This document shows, one piece after another, positions 1-5,719 of a stretch of 6,214 nucleotides of DNA (the stretch's first letter is position 1; the number at the start of each line of letters is the position of its first letter). Source of the DNA: Chloroflexota bacterium (GTDB lineage Bacteria; Chloroflexota; Limnocylindria; Limnocylindrales; Limnocylindraceae); contig SHYI01000059.1 in NCBI GenBank assembly GCA_009692905.1, positions 1 through 6,214 on the forward strand. Direction: 5' to 3'. The notes under the pieces are model-generated. The model did no database searches, was not told where the DNA came from, and saw nothing but the letters and a program-made list of their open reading frames with translations. The position numbers and the translations under genes are program-made.

Positions 1-554
1 ACGGAGCCCGCGTCAACGAGCACCTTCCAGCCGTAGTCCTTTACGCGCGCGGTGTGGGTGAAGCCCACGCAGACAACGCGCGAGTCGGTCTGGCCGAGCA
101 GCTCCAACGTGGTCGACGGGTCAAGGTCGGCACTCAACGGAATGGTGCGTGAGCCGGGCGAGGCGTGGCAGAAGGTGATGGCGATCTCGCCGTAGCGAAT
201 ACGTCGCTCGCTCGGTAGGGAGCGTAGCCACTCGATGCGATCATCATCGAGCGCATCTGACGCCCACTCCACGGCTGCTTTCAACCCTGGTGGCAGGCCA
301 CCGGCGAGGCTCGGGAAGGAGGCGGCGTAGTCGAGGTCGGCCACCGCGATGTCGCCGGTGCCCGCGGTCACAAGCGCACCCTTCTTCTGTAGCTGCTGAA
401 TCAGGTCAATCGTTTCTGACGGCTGCGGCCCGAAAAGGGCGTGATCGCCGAGGATCGCCACCTGGTCAGGCTTCAGCGCAGGGAGGCGCGCCACGACAGC
501 CTCGAGTGCCGCGAGGTTGCCGTGAATGTCTGAGAGAACGACGACGCGCTTCAT
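1..554 (-). CDS. Calcineurin-like (YfcE/Metallophos_2-type) phosphoesterase homologue, partial, altered active site
   Basis: The first 184 residues of a protein of the small metallophosphoesterase family are present; the end lies beyond the left edge. I translated it by hand from the reverse strand and found no stop or frameshift. Members normally bind two metal ions and hydrolyse phosphoesters; the substrate here cannot be told. Motif 1 is intact (SDIHGN, Asp9 and His11), motif 2 is GDHALFGPQP (Asp37) as in YfcE-like proteins, and a CHASPG segment supplies His130. Two motifs are damaged: the expected Gly-Asn-His-Asp/Glu is GTGD (65-68), losing the metal-bridging Asn and the catalytic His, and the expected Gly-His-Thr-His is GFTH (164-167), losing the first metal-binding His. 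Activity is therefore doubtful or changed, yet the reading frame and codon use look like a maintained gene. It follows fabZ by 13 bases with its own ribosome binding site, so it is probably the last known member of the operon. Confidence 0.87.
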   Translation of the reverse strand, partial: MKRVVVLSDIHGNLAALEAVVARLPALKPDQVAILGDHALFGPQPSETIDLIQQLQKKGALVTAGTGDIAVADLDYAASFPSLAGGLPPGLKAAVEWASDALDDDRIEWLRSLPSERRIRYGEIAITFCHASPGSRTIPLSADLDPSTTLELLGQTDSRVVCVGFTHTARVKDYGWKVLVDAGS

Positions 555-559
555 ATCTA

Positions 560-566
560 TCCCTTC
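560..566 (-). promoter_or_regulatory. Ribosome binding site of the phosphoesterase-like gene
   Basis: GAAGGGA on the minus strand sits in the 13-base gap after fabZ, with the run of G ending 6 bases before the ATG at 554. It supports this start, which directly precedes the conserved KRVVVLSDIHGN beginning of the family. Confidence 0.65.
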
Positions 567-567
567 G

Positions 568-1044
568 CTATTCGGCTGAACCGGCCGGGCGCGGAAGCGC
601 CGACTCGGGTGGAATCACAAACGTAATCGTGACGGTACAGGCGGCGGCGCCATCGACGCTCGCGGTGCCCTTTGCGGTGCCCATGCGTGAGCCGAGCTTC
701 AGCATCTGAATCTCCAGGCGCAGCATCTCGCCAGGAACGACCATGCGGGTGAATCGGCACTCCTCGATCTTGGCGAAGACGCCGAGACGGTTGCCGAACC
801 CTTCGGTGCGGGCAACGTAGACGGCCATCGCCTGGGCGAGCGCCTCCACTTGCAGCACGCCAGGCATGATCGGCATACCCGGGAAGTGCCCTGGGGTCCA
901 GAAGGCGTCGGGGCGTACGTCGAGCTCTGCAATCAGGGTCTGCGTGGCGCGATCCTCAGAGACGATTCGATCGAGCAGCAAAAAGGGTGCGCGATGCGGA
1001 ATCAGCGCCTCGATGCCGGCCTGGTCGAGCAGCGGTGCGCTCAT
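568..1044 (-). CDS. fabZ: 3-hydroxyacyl-[acyl-carrier-protein] dehydratase
   Basis: The enzyme removes water from 3-hydroxyacyl-ACP to give trans-2-enoyl-ACP in each round of fatty-acid elongation. The 158-residue protein has the usual length and a single hot-dog fold. It shows IPHRAPFLLLDRI (15-27), then PGHFPGMPIMPG (51-62) with the catalytic His53, and VLQVEALAQ (63-71) with the catalytic Glu67. The central helix and later strands (NRLGVFAKIEECRF, PGEMLRLEI) are as expected; Glu rather than Asp in the active site marks FabZ rather than FabA. It begins at ATG overlapping the accC stop (ATGA) and ends at TAG (570-568), 13 bases before the next gene. Being in the acc operon ties malonyl-CoA production to use of the elongation cycle. 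No lpx genes are nearby, so fatty-acid rather than lipid A synthesis is the natural context. Confidence 0.96.
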   Translation of the reverse strand: MSAPLLDQAGIEALIPHRAPFLLLDRIVSEDRATQTLIAELDVRPDAFWTPGHFPGMPIMPGVLQVEALAQAMAVYVARTEGFGNRLGVFAKIEECRFTRMVVPGEMLRLEIQMLKLGSRMGTAKGTASVDGAAACTVTITFVIPPESALPRPAGSAE

Positions 1045-2417
1045 ACGCGAGCCTTCGGCGCAGCGGCCAAAATGTCGGCGGTGCCGATCGTGTCGAGCAT
1101 GCTGGTGGTGGCGGTACCGTTCAAAAATGCTGGCGTCTCCAGCAGGCCAAGGTAGAAATCGCGCGTGGTCTCCACGCCGCCAATCTCCACCTCGCGCAGT
1201 GCGGCGCGCGAACGCGCGATCGCCTCTTCGCGCGTGTTCCCCCACACAATCAACTTGGCGAGCAGGCTGTCGTAGTATGGCGGCACCTCGTAGCCGGCGT
1301 AGAGATGCGAGTCGAAGCGCACCCATGGGCCGCTCGGTGAGCGGAAGGTGGTGATCTCACCCGCCTGTGGGCGGAACTCGTGCACTGGATCTTCGGCGGT
1401 GAGGCGGAACTCAATCGCATGTCCGCGGCGCTCAACTTCGGCCTGGGTCATTGGCATCAGCTCACCCGCAGCGAGGCGAATCTGTAGCGCCACCAGATCG
1501 ACACCCGTCACCATCTCGGTGACCGGATGCTCCACCTGAATGCGACAGTTGATCTCAATAAAATACGGCTTTCCGTCGGGGCCGACCAAGAATTCCAGGG
1601 TGCCAAGGTTGCGATAGCCGGCGGCACCGACCGCCTTGGCAACGCGCGTCAAGAACTCTTCGCGCACCTTTGGTGTGAGTGCGGTGGATGGGGACTCTTC
1701 GACCAGCTTCTGGTGGCGCCGCTGCACCGAACAGTCGCGCTCACCAAAGTGCAGTGCGGTACCGCTCTTGTCGACGGCGACCTGCACCTCAACGTGATGC
1801 GTGTCGATGAGGTACTTCTCGAGATAGAGCGAGCCGTCGCCGAACGCCGCCTGCGCCTCTTGGGTGCAGATCGAGAAGTGTTGCGCGAGCTCGTCGGCAC
1901 TTTGGGCGACGCGCATGCCACGACCGCCGCCGCCCGCAGCGGCCTTCAAGATGACCGGGTAGCCGATCTTCGCCGCAGCCTTTGCCGCCGCCGCCTCGTC
2001 GGGGACGACGCCGTCGGATCCAGGAATCGTTGGCAGGCCGTGCTTGGCCAGCAGTGCGCGCACCTCGGCCTTGCTCTCAAAGCGCTCCAACACCTCGGCA
2101 GAGGGGCCGATAAAGGTGAGCCCGTGGGCGGCGGCCGCCTCGGCGAAGGAGGCGTTCTCGGAGAGGAACCCGTACCCCGGGTGAATGGCGTCGCAGCCGG
2201 TGGCGAGCGCCGCCGAGATCACCGCAGGCGCCGAGAGGTAGCTGCGCTTGGCGTCGGCGGGGCCGATGCAGATCGCCTCGTCGGCAACGAGCACCGCGCG
2301 CGACTCGCGATCGGCCTCGCTATAGGCAACAACCGCCTCGATGCCGAGCTGACGGCAGGCGCGCAAAATGCGCAGCGCAATCTCGCCGCGGTTAGCAATC
2401 AGCACACGCTTGATCAC
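1041..2417 (-). CDS. accC: Acetyl-CoA carboxylase, biotin carboxylase subunit
   Basis: The enzyme uses ATP and bicarbonate to carboxylate biotin on its carrier protein, the first half-reaction of acetyl-CoA carboxylase. At 458 residues it is close to the E. coli subunit, and residue numbers nearly coincide. It has the N-terminal domain (IANRGEIALRI, 7-17; HPGYGFLSEN, 79-88), the ATP-grasp lid with the glycine loop AAAGGGGRGM (159-168), and the core. Lys116, Lys158, Lys237, Glu275, Glu288, Asn290, Arg292, Gln294, Glu296 and Arg338 match residues known to bind ATP, bicarbonate and biotin, so it should be active. Two differences near the site are a Cys at 291, where Thr is usual, and Phe337, where Cys is common. 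The protein ends after the biotin carboxylase domain and carries no fused biotin carrier or carboxyltransferase. It starts at GTG, sharing GTGA with the end of accB, and ends sharing ATGA with fabZ, so translation of the three is probably coupled. Confidence 0.97.
   Translation of the reverse strand: MIKRVLIANRGEIALRILRACRQLGIEAVVAYSEADRESRAVLVADEAICIGPADAKRSYLSAPAVISAALATGCDAIHPGYGFLSENASFAEAAAAHGLTFIGPSAEVLERFESKAEVRALLAKHGLPTIPGSDGVVPDEAAAAKAAAKIGYPVILKAAAGGGGRGMRVAQSADELAQHFSICTQEAQAAFGDGSLYLEKYLIDTHHVEVQVAVDKSGTALHFGERDCSVQRRHQKLVEESPSTALTPKVREEFLTRVAKAVGAAGYRNLGTLEFLVGPDGKPYFIEINCRIQVEHPVTEMVTGVDLVALQIRLAAGELMPMTQAEVERRGHAIEFRLTAEDPVHEFRPQAGEITTFRSPSGPWVRFDSHLYAGYEVPPYYDSLLAKLIVWGNTREEAIARSRAALREVEIGGVETTRDFYLGLLETPAFLNGTATTSMLDTIGTADILAAAPKARV
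1052..1056 (-). promoter_or_regulatory. Ribosome binding site of fabZ
   Basis: GAAGG on the minus strand lies 7 bases before the ATG at 1044, inside the end of accC. It decides the fabZ start: the frame stays open further upstream to about 1326, but that extension overlaps accC and has no resemblance to FabZ, whereas MSAPLLDQAGIEALIPHR is a normal FabZ beginning. Confidence 0.7.
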
Positions 2418-2881
2418 AGTTTCCCCTCACCGACCGACTCAAGCAGGAAGAGCTCCTGGCCGTACTCCACCGGGTCACCGCTGGCGCAGCGCAGCTTGGC
2501 GACGATGCCAGCGTGGTCGGCGCGCACCTCAACGGCGACGCCGAGCACATCAACGGTGGCCACGAGTGACCCCTTGGCGACTTTGCCGCCCACATGAATA
2601 TCGGGGGCGAGCTTCACGAAGCCAACGGCGGTAGAGCGCACCGGGTGGCGGCGCTCATCGGCGGCAGTTGGCGCGGCGGCGGTAACGGGCACCCCCGCGC
2701 GCGATGCGACAGAGGCCGAAGCTGATGGAACGTGCGCGGCAAGATCTTCGGCGCGCACGCGCACCGTTGCGCCGTCGCGCTCAATCTCAATCTCGCCGAG
2801 ACCGGTCTCATGCAAGCGCTCAACAAGAACGGGGAGCAGCGAGTCGAGCAGGTCGCCGAGTCGTTCGGTGTCGTGTGCCAT
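2414..2881 (-). CDS. accB: AccB-like biotin carboxyl carrier protein lacking the biotin-acceptor lysine
   Basis: This 155-residue protein has the length, layout and operon position of AccB, the carrier that shuttles carboxybiotin between biotin carboxylase and carboxyltransferase. Residues 5-45 resemble the AccB N-terminal region (a helix, then acidic and basic strands ending in GATVRVRAEDL). Residues 50-78 are an Ala/Ser/Pro linker. Residues 80-149 form a biotinyl/lipoyl-type beta barrel with VRSTAVG, VGGKVAKG, ADHAGIVAKL and SGDPVEYGQELFLLE. The acceptor hairpin is changed: against E. coli AccB, EAMKM aligns without gaps to DVLGV (111-115), putting Gly114 at the lysine. No other lysine lies in that turn (the nearest are 103 and 129). 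The thumb seen in E. coli AccB is also shortened. I re-read the codons on the reverse strand; other frames do not restore the motif, so it is not a simple frameshift. It should not accept biotin. The gene overlaps accC by 4 bases. It could be a structural or regulatory subunit or a degenerate carrier; the symbol reflects homology only. Confidence 0.85.
   Translation of the reverse strand: MAHDTERLGDLLDSLLPVLVERLHETGLGEIEIERDGATVRVRAEDLAAHVPSASASVASRAGVPVTAAAPTAADERRHPVRSTAVGFVKLAPDIHVGGKVAKGSLVATVDVLGVAVEVRADHAGIVAKLRCASGDPVEYGQELFLLESVGEGKL
2423..2428 (-). promoter_or_regulatory. Ribosome binding site of accC
   Basis: GAGGGG on the minus strand lies 5 bases before the GTG start of accC, within the last codons of accB. 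It supports GTG at 2417 as the true start, in line with the conserved beginning IKRVLIANRGEIA of biotin carboxylases. Confidence 0.7.
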
Positions 2882-2884
2882 CAG

Positions 2885-4864
2885 CTACGCCCCCGCACTA
2901 TTGCGCTCGATCTCATCGAGCCACTCGTCGTTCACACCAGCCGGAACCTTCTCGCGGCCAATGCCGAGAATTGAGCGAATGGCGCCCACGAGACCTTTCT
3001 TCGTTGGAGCCGCCTCATCAAATGCGCCGTAGGCGCGATAGCGCGCGTAGCGCGCGTTGAGCAGCGCATTGAGATCGCTCATTGATTCCAACTCATCAAA
3101 CGTTTCTGAGACGCGCTCCCACATGGCGCGCGCCAGGGTGACGGTCGATTCTGCAGAGAGCGTCTCTGGCTCAGCGATGATGCCGTCGACGACGCCGAGG
3201 GCGACCTGCTCTGGTGCAGTGATGCGCAGCGCGCGCGCCGCGGCGGGGGCCTTCTCGGAGGTGCGGAATAAGATTGCCGCGCACCCTTCGGGGCTGATCA
3301 CCGAGTAGTAGGCGTGCTCAAAGGCGTACACGCGATCAGCGGCGGCAATAGCGAGCGCGCCACCAGAGCCACCCTCGCCGGTGACGACCGTGACGATTGG
3401 GGTGCGAAGTTCGGTCATCTTGCTGATGGCCGAGGCGATCGCCTCGGCGATGCCGTGCTGCTCCGACTCAGGGCCAGGGTGCGCCCCTGGGGTGTCGATC
3501 AGCGTGAGAAGCGGCAAGTGGAGTCGCTCGGCAAGTTCGAAGGCGCGCATCGCCTTGCGGTACCCCTCAGGGTGCGGCATGCCAAATCCGCGGCGAATGT
3601 TGCTCTCGGTGTCGGTCCCCTTCTGGGTCCCCACCACCACAATGCGTCGCCCGTCAATGCGTGCAATACCCGCGATGATTGCGCCGTCATCACCGGCACG
3701 TCGATCACCGCGCAGCTCCACGAATTCCGCACCAAGCGCCTCAAGCAGTTCAGCGGTGCGTGGGCGGTTCACCTCGCGTGCGCGCTGCACGTGGCTCCAT
3801 GCCTCCGCCTCGTCAAGGTGCGGCCCAAGCTCTGGCGCCAAGTGTCGGTCGCGCTGGTTCTCAAGAATCTGGTCGGCACGATTCGCGACCTTGTTTGCGG
3901 CATCAGCAACCGGCGCGAGCACCGAACCGATCATCGCCCCAGCGCCCTGCGCTACACCGGTGACCATGCCGCCGATGAGGCCAACGCCAGGAATGCCAAT
4001 CTGTCGATAGAGCGGCACCGCGGGTGCGGGGAGTGGCTGCAGGAGTCCGAGTGCGCGCGTCAGCCAACCACGCAGGTTGCCACGCGGCACGATCGCATCA
4101 ATGAAACCGGTCTCAAGCAAGAACTCACTGCGCTGAAAGCCGACGGGGAGTTCGTCGCCGATGGTGCCAGCGGAGACGCGCGCACCGCTGAAGCCAATGA
4201 GCGCATTCGGTTCAGCAACGTTGAGGTCGCCGAGGGCACCGAACGAGGCGATGGTGCCGCCGGTGGTTGGGTCGGTCAACACGCTGATGAAGGTGCCGCC
4301 GCTCGCCTTGAGGCGCGCGATGGCGGCGAGCGTCTTTGGTAGCTGCATCAGGGCGTAGGTGCCCTCTTGCATGCGGGCGCCGCCCGATGCCGAAACGATC
4401 ACGAGTGGGAGGCGGCGGGCGGTGGCGAGTTCGGCGGCGCGGGCGACCTTCTCCCCCACGACCGAGCCCATCGAGCCACCCATAAAGAAGAAGTCCATGG
4501 CGACGAGGGAGACCTCGATGCCCCCAATGAGGGCGGTGCCGCGAATGGCGGCGTCGCGCTCACCGGTAGAGGCGCGGGCGGCGGCGGCACGCTCGGGGTA
4601 CCCCTTGGAGTCGGTGAAGACGATCGGGTCGAGGGAGATCAGGCTGGCGTCGGCCTCAACGAAGCTCCCCTCGTCGACCAGCTGCGCAATACGCTCGCGA
4701 GCAGGCACACGGAAGTGGTGGCCGCACGCCGAGCAGACTTGGAGGCTCTTCTCCAAGGTCTTCTTGAAGAGGAGCTCTGAGCACCCGGGGCACCGGACCC
4801 ATAGATCGGGCTCGGCTCCGGGGGTCTCCTTGCGGCGCTTAAACGGGTTCCGAAAGCTGGGCAT
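2885..4864 (-). CDS. accDA: Acetyl-CoA carboxylase carboxyltransferase, fused beta and alpha subunits
   Basis: This one protein of 659 residues contains both halves of the carboxyltransferase, which moves the carboxyl group from carboxybiotin to acetyl-CoA to give malonyl-CoA for fatty-acid synthesis. Residues 1-280 are the AccD half: a zinc ribbon with Cys25, Cys28, Cys44 and Cys47, then SASGGARMQEG (158-168) with the oxyanion-hole glycines. Residues about 345-615 are the AccA half, with KGTDTESNIRRGFGMPHPEG (415-434), TPGAHPG (458-464), GEGGSGGALAI (496-506) and SVISPEGC (521-528). Catalytic segments of both halves look intact. The joint (about 281-345) is unusual: a glycine- and alanine-rich hydrophobic stretch at 289-325 replaces the expected polar linker and AccA coiled coil. 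The C-terminal 45 residues extend beyond AccA and include a basic-flanked hydrophobic stretch. The gene starts at ATG behind a strong ribosome binding site, and accB follows 3 bases after its stop. Such fusions fix a 1:1 subunit ratio. The assignment is very secure. Confidence 0.97.
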   Translation of the reverse strand: MPSFRNPFKRRKETPGAEPDLWVRCPGCSELLFKKTLEKSLQVCSACGHHFRVPARERIAQLVDEGSFVEADASLISLDPIVFTDSKGYPERAAAARASTGERDAAIRGTALIGGIEVSLVAMDFFFMGGSMGSVVGEKVARAAELATARRLPLVIVSASGGARMQEGTYALMQLPKTLAAIARLKASGGTFISVLTDPTTGGTIASFGALGDLNVAEPNALIGFSGARVSAGTIGDELPVGFQRSEFLLETGFIDAIVPRGNLRGWLTRALGLLQPLPAPAVPLYRQIGIPGVGLIGGMVTGVAQGAGAMIGSVLAPVADAANKVANRADQILENQRDRHLAPELGPHLDEAEAWSHVQRAREVNRPRTAELLEALGAEFVELRGDRRAGDDGAIIAGIARIDGRRIVVVGTQKGTDTESNIRRGFGMPHPEGYRKAMRAFELAERLHLPLLTLIDTPGAHPGPESEQHGIAEAIASAISKMTELRTPIVTVVTGEGGSGGALAIAAADRVYAFEHAYYSVISPEGCAAILFRTSEKAPAAARALRITAPEQVALGVVDGIIAEPETLSAESTVTLARAMWERVSETFDELESMSDLNALLNARYARYRAYGAFDEAAPTKKGLVGAIRSILGIGREKVPAGVNDEWLDEIERNSAGA

Positions 4865-4867
4865 TAA

Positions 4868-4877
4868 CCCTCCCCTT
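4868..4877 (-). promoter_or_regulatory. Ribosome binding site of accDA
   Basis: The transcript reads AAGGGGAGGG, followed by three bases (TTA) and the ATG at 4864. It is the strongest Shine-Dalgarno-like sequence in the window. The last purines lie close to the start, so AAGGGGAG with a five-base spacer is the likely pairing region. It confirms the start of the fused carboxyltransferase gene. Confidence 0.75.
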
Positions 4878-4886
4878 AGAGGGAGA
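4869..4886 (-). promoter_or_regulatory. Possible hairpin over the accDA ribosome binding site
   Basis: In the 31-base gap between birA and accDA the transcript can pair CUCCC (4885-4881) with GGGAG (4874-4870). A U-G pair closes the top, a second U-G pair extends the base, and CUAA forms the loop. The 3' arm is the purine-rich Shine-Dalgarno region of accDA. The stem is short and no U-run follows, so it does not look like an intrinsic terminator. It could reduce accDA translation unless opened by ribosomes finishing birA. The pairing is visible; any function is inference. Confidence 0.4.
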
Positions 4887-4895
4887 TGGTACCCG

Positions 4896-5714
4896 CTATG
4901 GGATGGCGATCCGCACGACCTTGGTCACCTCGCCCGCCAAAATGGCACGCTCTGTGCCGTTTACGCTCAGAATCAGCGCCCCCGAGGCCCCGTCGTGCCC
5001 CACCACGATCCCCGTGACGATCTCCCCCGCCGCCACCTCAAGGTCCACCGAGCAGCCCTCGAGCAGTTGCCGGGAGCGCCAGTCGGCGACATCAAACCTC
5101 CCATCGGCGAGGGCGCCCAGGCGCCCCTCGAGCCGCGCCACCGCATCGGTAAAGAGCGCCTCGCGATCAATCGGCCGGCCCGTCGCAATCTCCAAACTCG
5201 TCGCCGTTGCGCCAAGGGCAGGATCAAGCTTCGACACATCGCCGCGCACATTCAGCCCGAGGCCAACAATCAACCAGGCATCGTTGCTGCCAGCATCGCC
5301 CGCCTCAGCCAAGACGCCACCCACCTTGCGGAAGCTCTGGGTCACGCCCCCCTCAATATTGCGAATAACTAAATCGTTCGGCCACTTCAGGCCAATGGTG
5401 CCGATCTGCATGCCGGCGGCATCTTCTATTGCATCGGCAACGGCGAGTGAGAACTCCGCAGCAACGCGCCACCAGCGATCTGCTTCAACAGGAAGTGGCG
5501 AACCGGCGCCAGCGCGCATCGCAAGGCTCAACAACAAGCCCGTACCTGGCGCGTCGAGCCAGGTGCGTCCGCGACGGCCGCGACCGGCGCTCTGCGTCTC
5601 GGCGCGAATCAGCAGCGGCGTATCGGCAGCGACCAGCCCAGCAGTAATGCGCTCGCGTGCAACGTCGTTGGTCGAGGAGACCTCGGTGAGTCGCTCAACC
5701 GCGATGCGCGTCAG
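4896..5714 (-). CDS. birA: Biotin--[acetyl-CoA-carboxylase] ligase, monofunctional
   Basis: The enzyme activates biotin with ATP to biotinyl-AMP and transfers it to the acceptor lysine of biotin carrier domains. From the start chosen here the protein has 272 residues. It shows the SSTND motif (13-17), the biotin/ATP loop GRGRRGR (44-50), KWPND (110-114), KVGG with the conserved active-site lysine (130), GLGLNV (151-156) and the SH3-like C-terminal domain (about 226-268). There is no N-terminal helix-turn-helix, so it is a group I ligase and should not act as a repressor. The start is the difficulty: between the in-frame TGA at 5756-5754 and the SSTND motif there is no ATG, GTG or TTG. The first such codon downstream is TTG at 5537, which would remove the GRGRRGR loop. 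CTG at 5714-5712 is the best candidate, because GGAG lies 8 bases upstream and the lysC stop only 5 bases upstream. ATC at 5705 is a weaker alternative. The family assignment is sure; the start is inferred. Confidence 0.95.
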   Translation of the reverse strand: MTRIAVERLTEVSSTNDVARERITAGLVAADTPLLIRAETQSAGRGRRGRTWLDAPGTGLLLSLAMRAGAGSPLPVEADRWWRVAAEFSLAVADAIEDAAGMQIGTIGLKWPNDLVIRNIEGGVTQSFRKVGGVLAEAGDAGSNDAWLIVGLGLNVRGDVSKLDPALGATATSLEIATGRPIDREALFTDAVARLEGRLGALADGRFDVADWRSRQLLEGCSVDLEVAAGEIVTGIVVGHDGASGALILSVNGTERAILAGEVTKVVRIAIP

Positions 5715-5719
5715 AGCAG

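Noticed and set aside
1045..1326. Upstream extension of the fabZ frame
   Set aside because: The extra residues overlap accC and do not resemble FabZ; the ATG at 1044 has a good ribosome binding site and fits the family.
2537..2551. Frameshift hiding a normal biotin motif in accB
   Set aside because: Reading the other two frames gives no AMKM-like sequence, and homology continues in the same frame on both sides without a gap.
1527..2597. Long open frame on the plus strand (about 356 codons) opposite accC
   Set aside because: It mirrors a strongly conserved gene, its translation is Arg/Ala/Gly-rich without recognisable motifs, and such antisense frames are expected in GC-rich DNA.
4865..4895. 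Intrinsic terminator between birA and accDA
   Set aside because: The stem is short, overlaps the ribosome binding site and is not followed by a U-run.
4896..5537. Shorter birA starting at TTG 5537
   Set aside because: It would lack SSTND and the GRGRRGR loop, which are present in frame just upstream.
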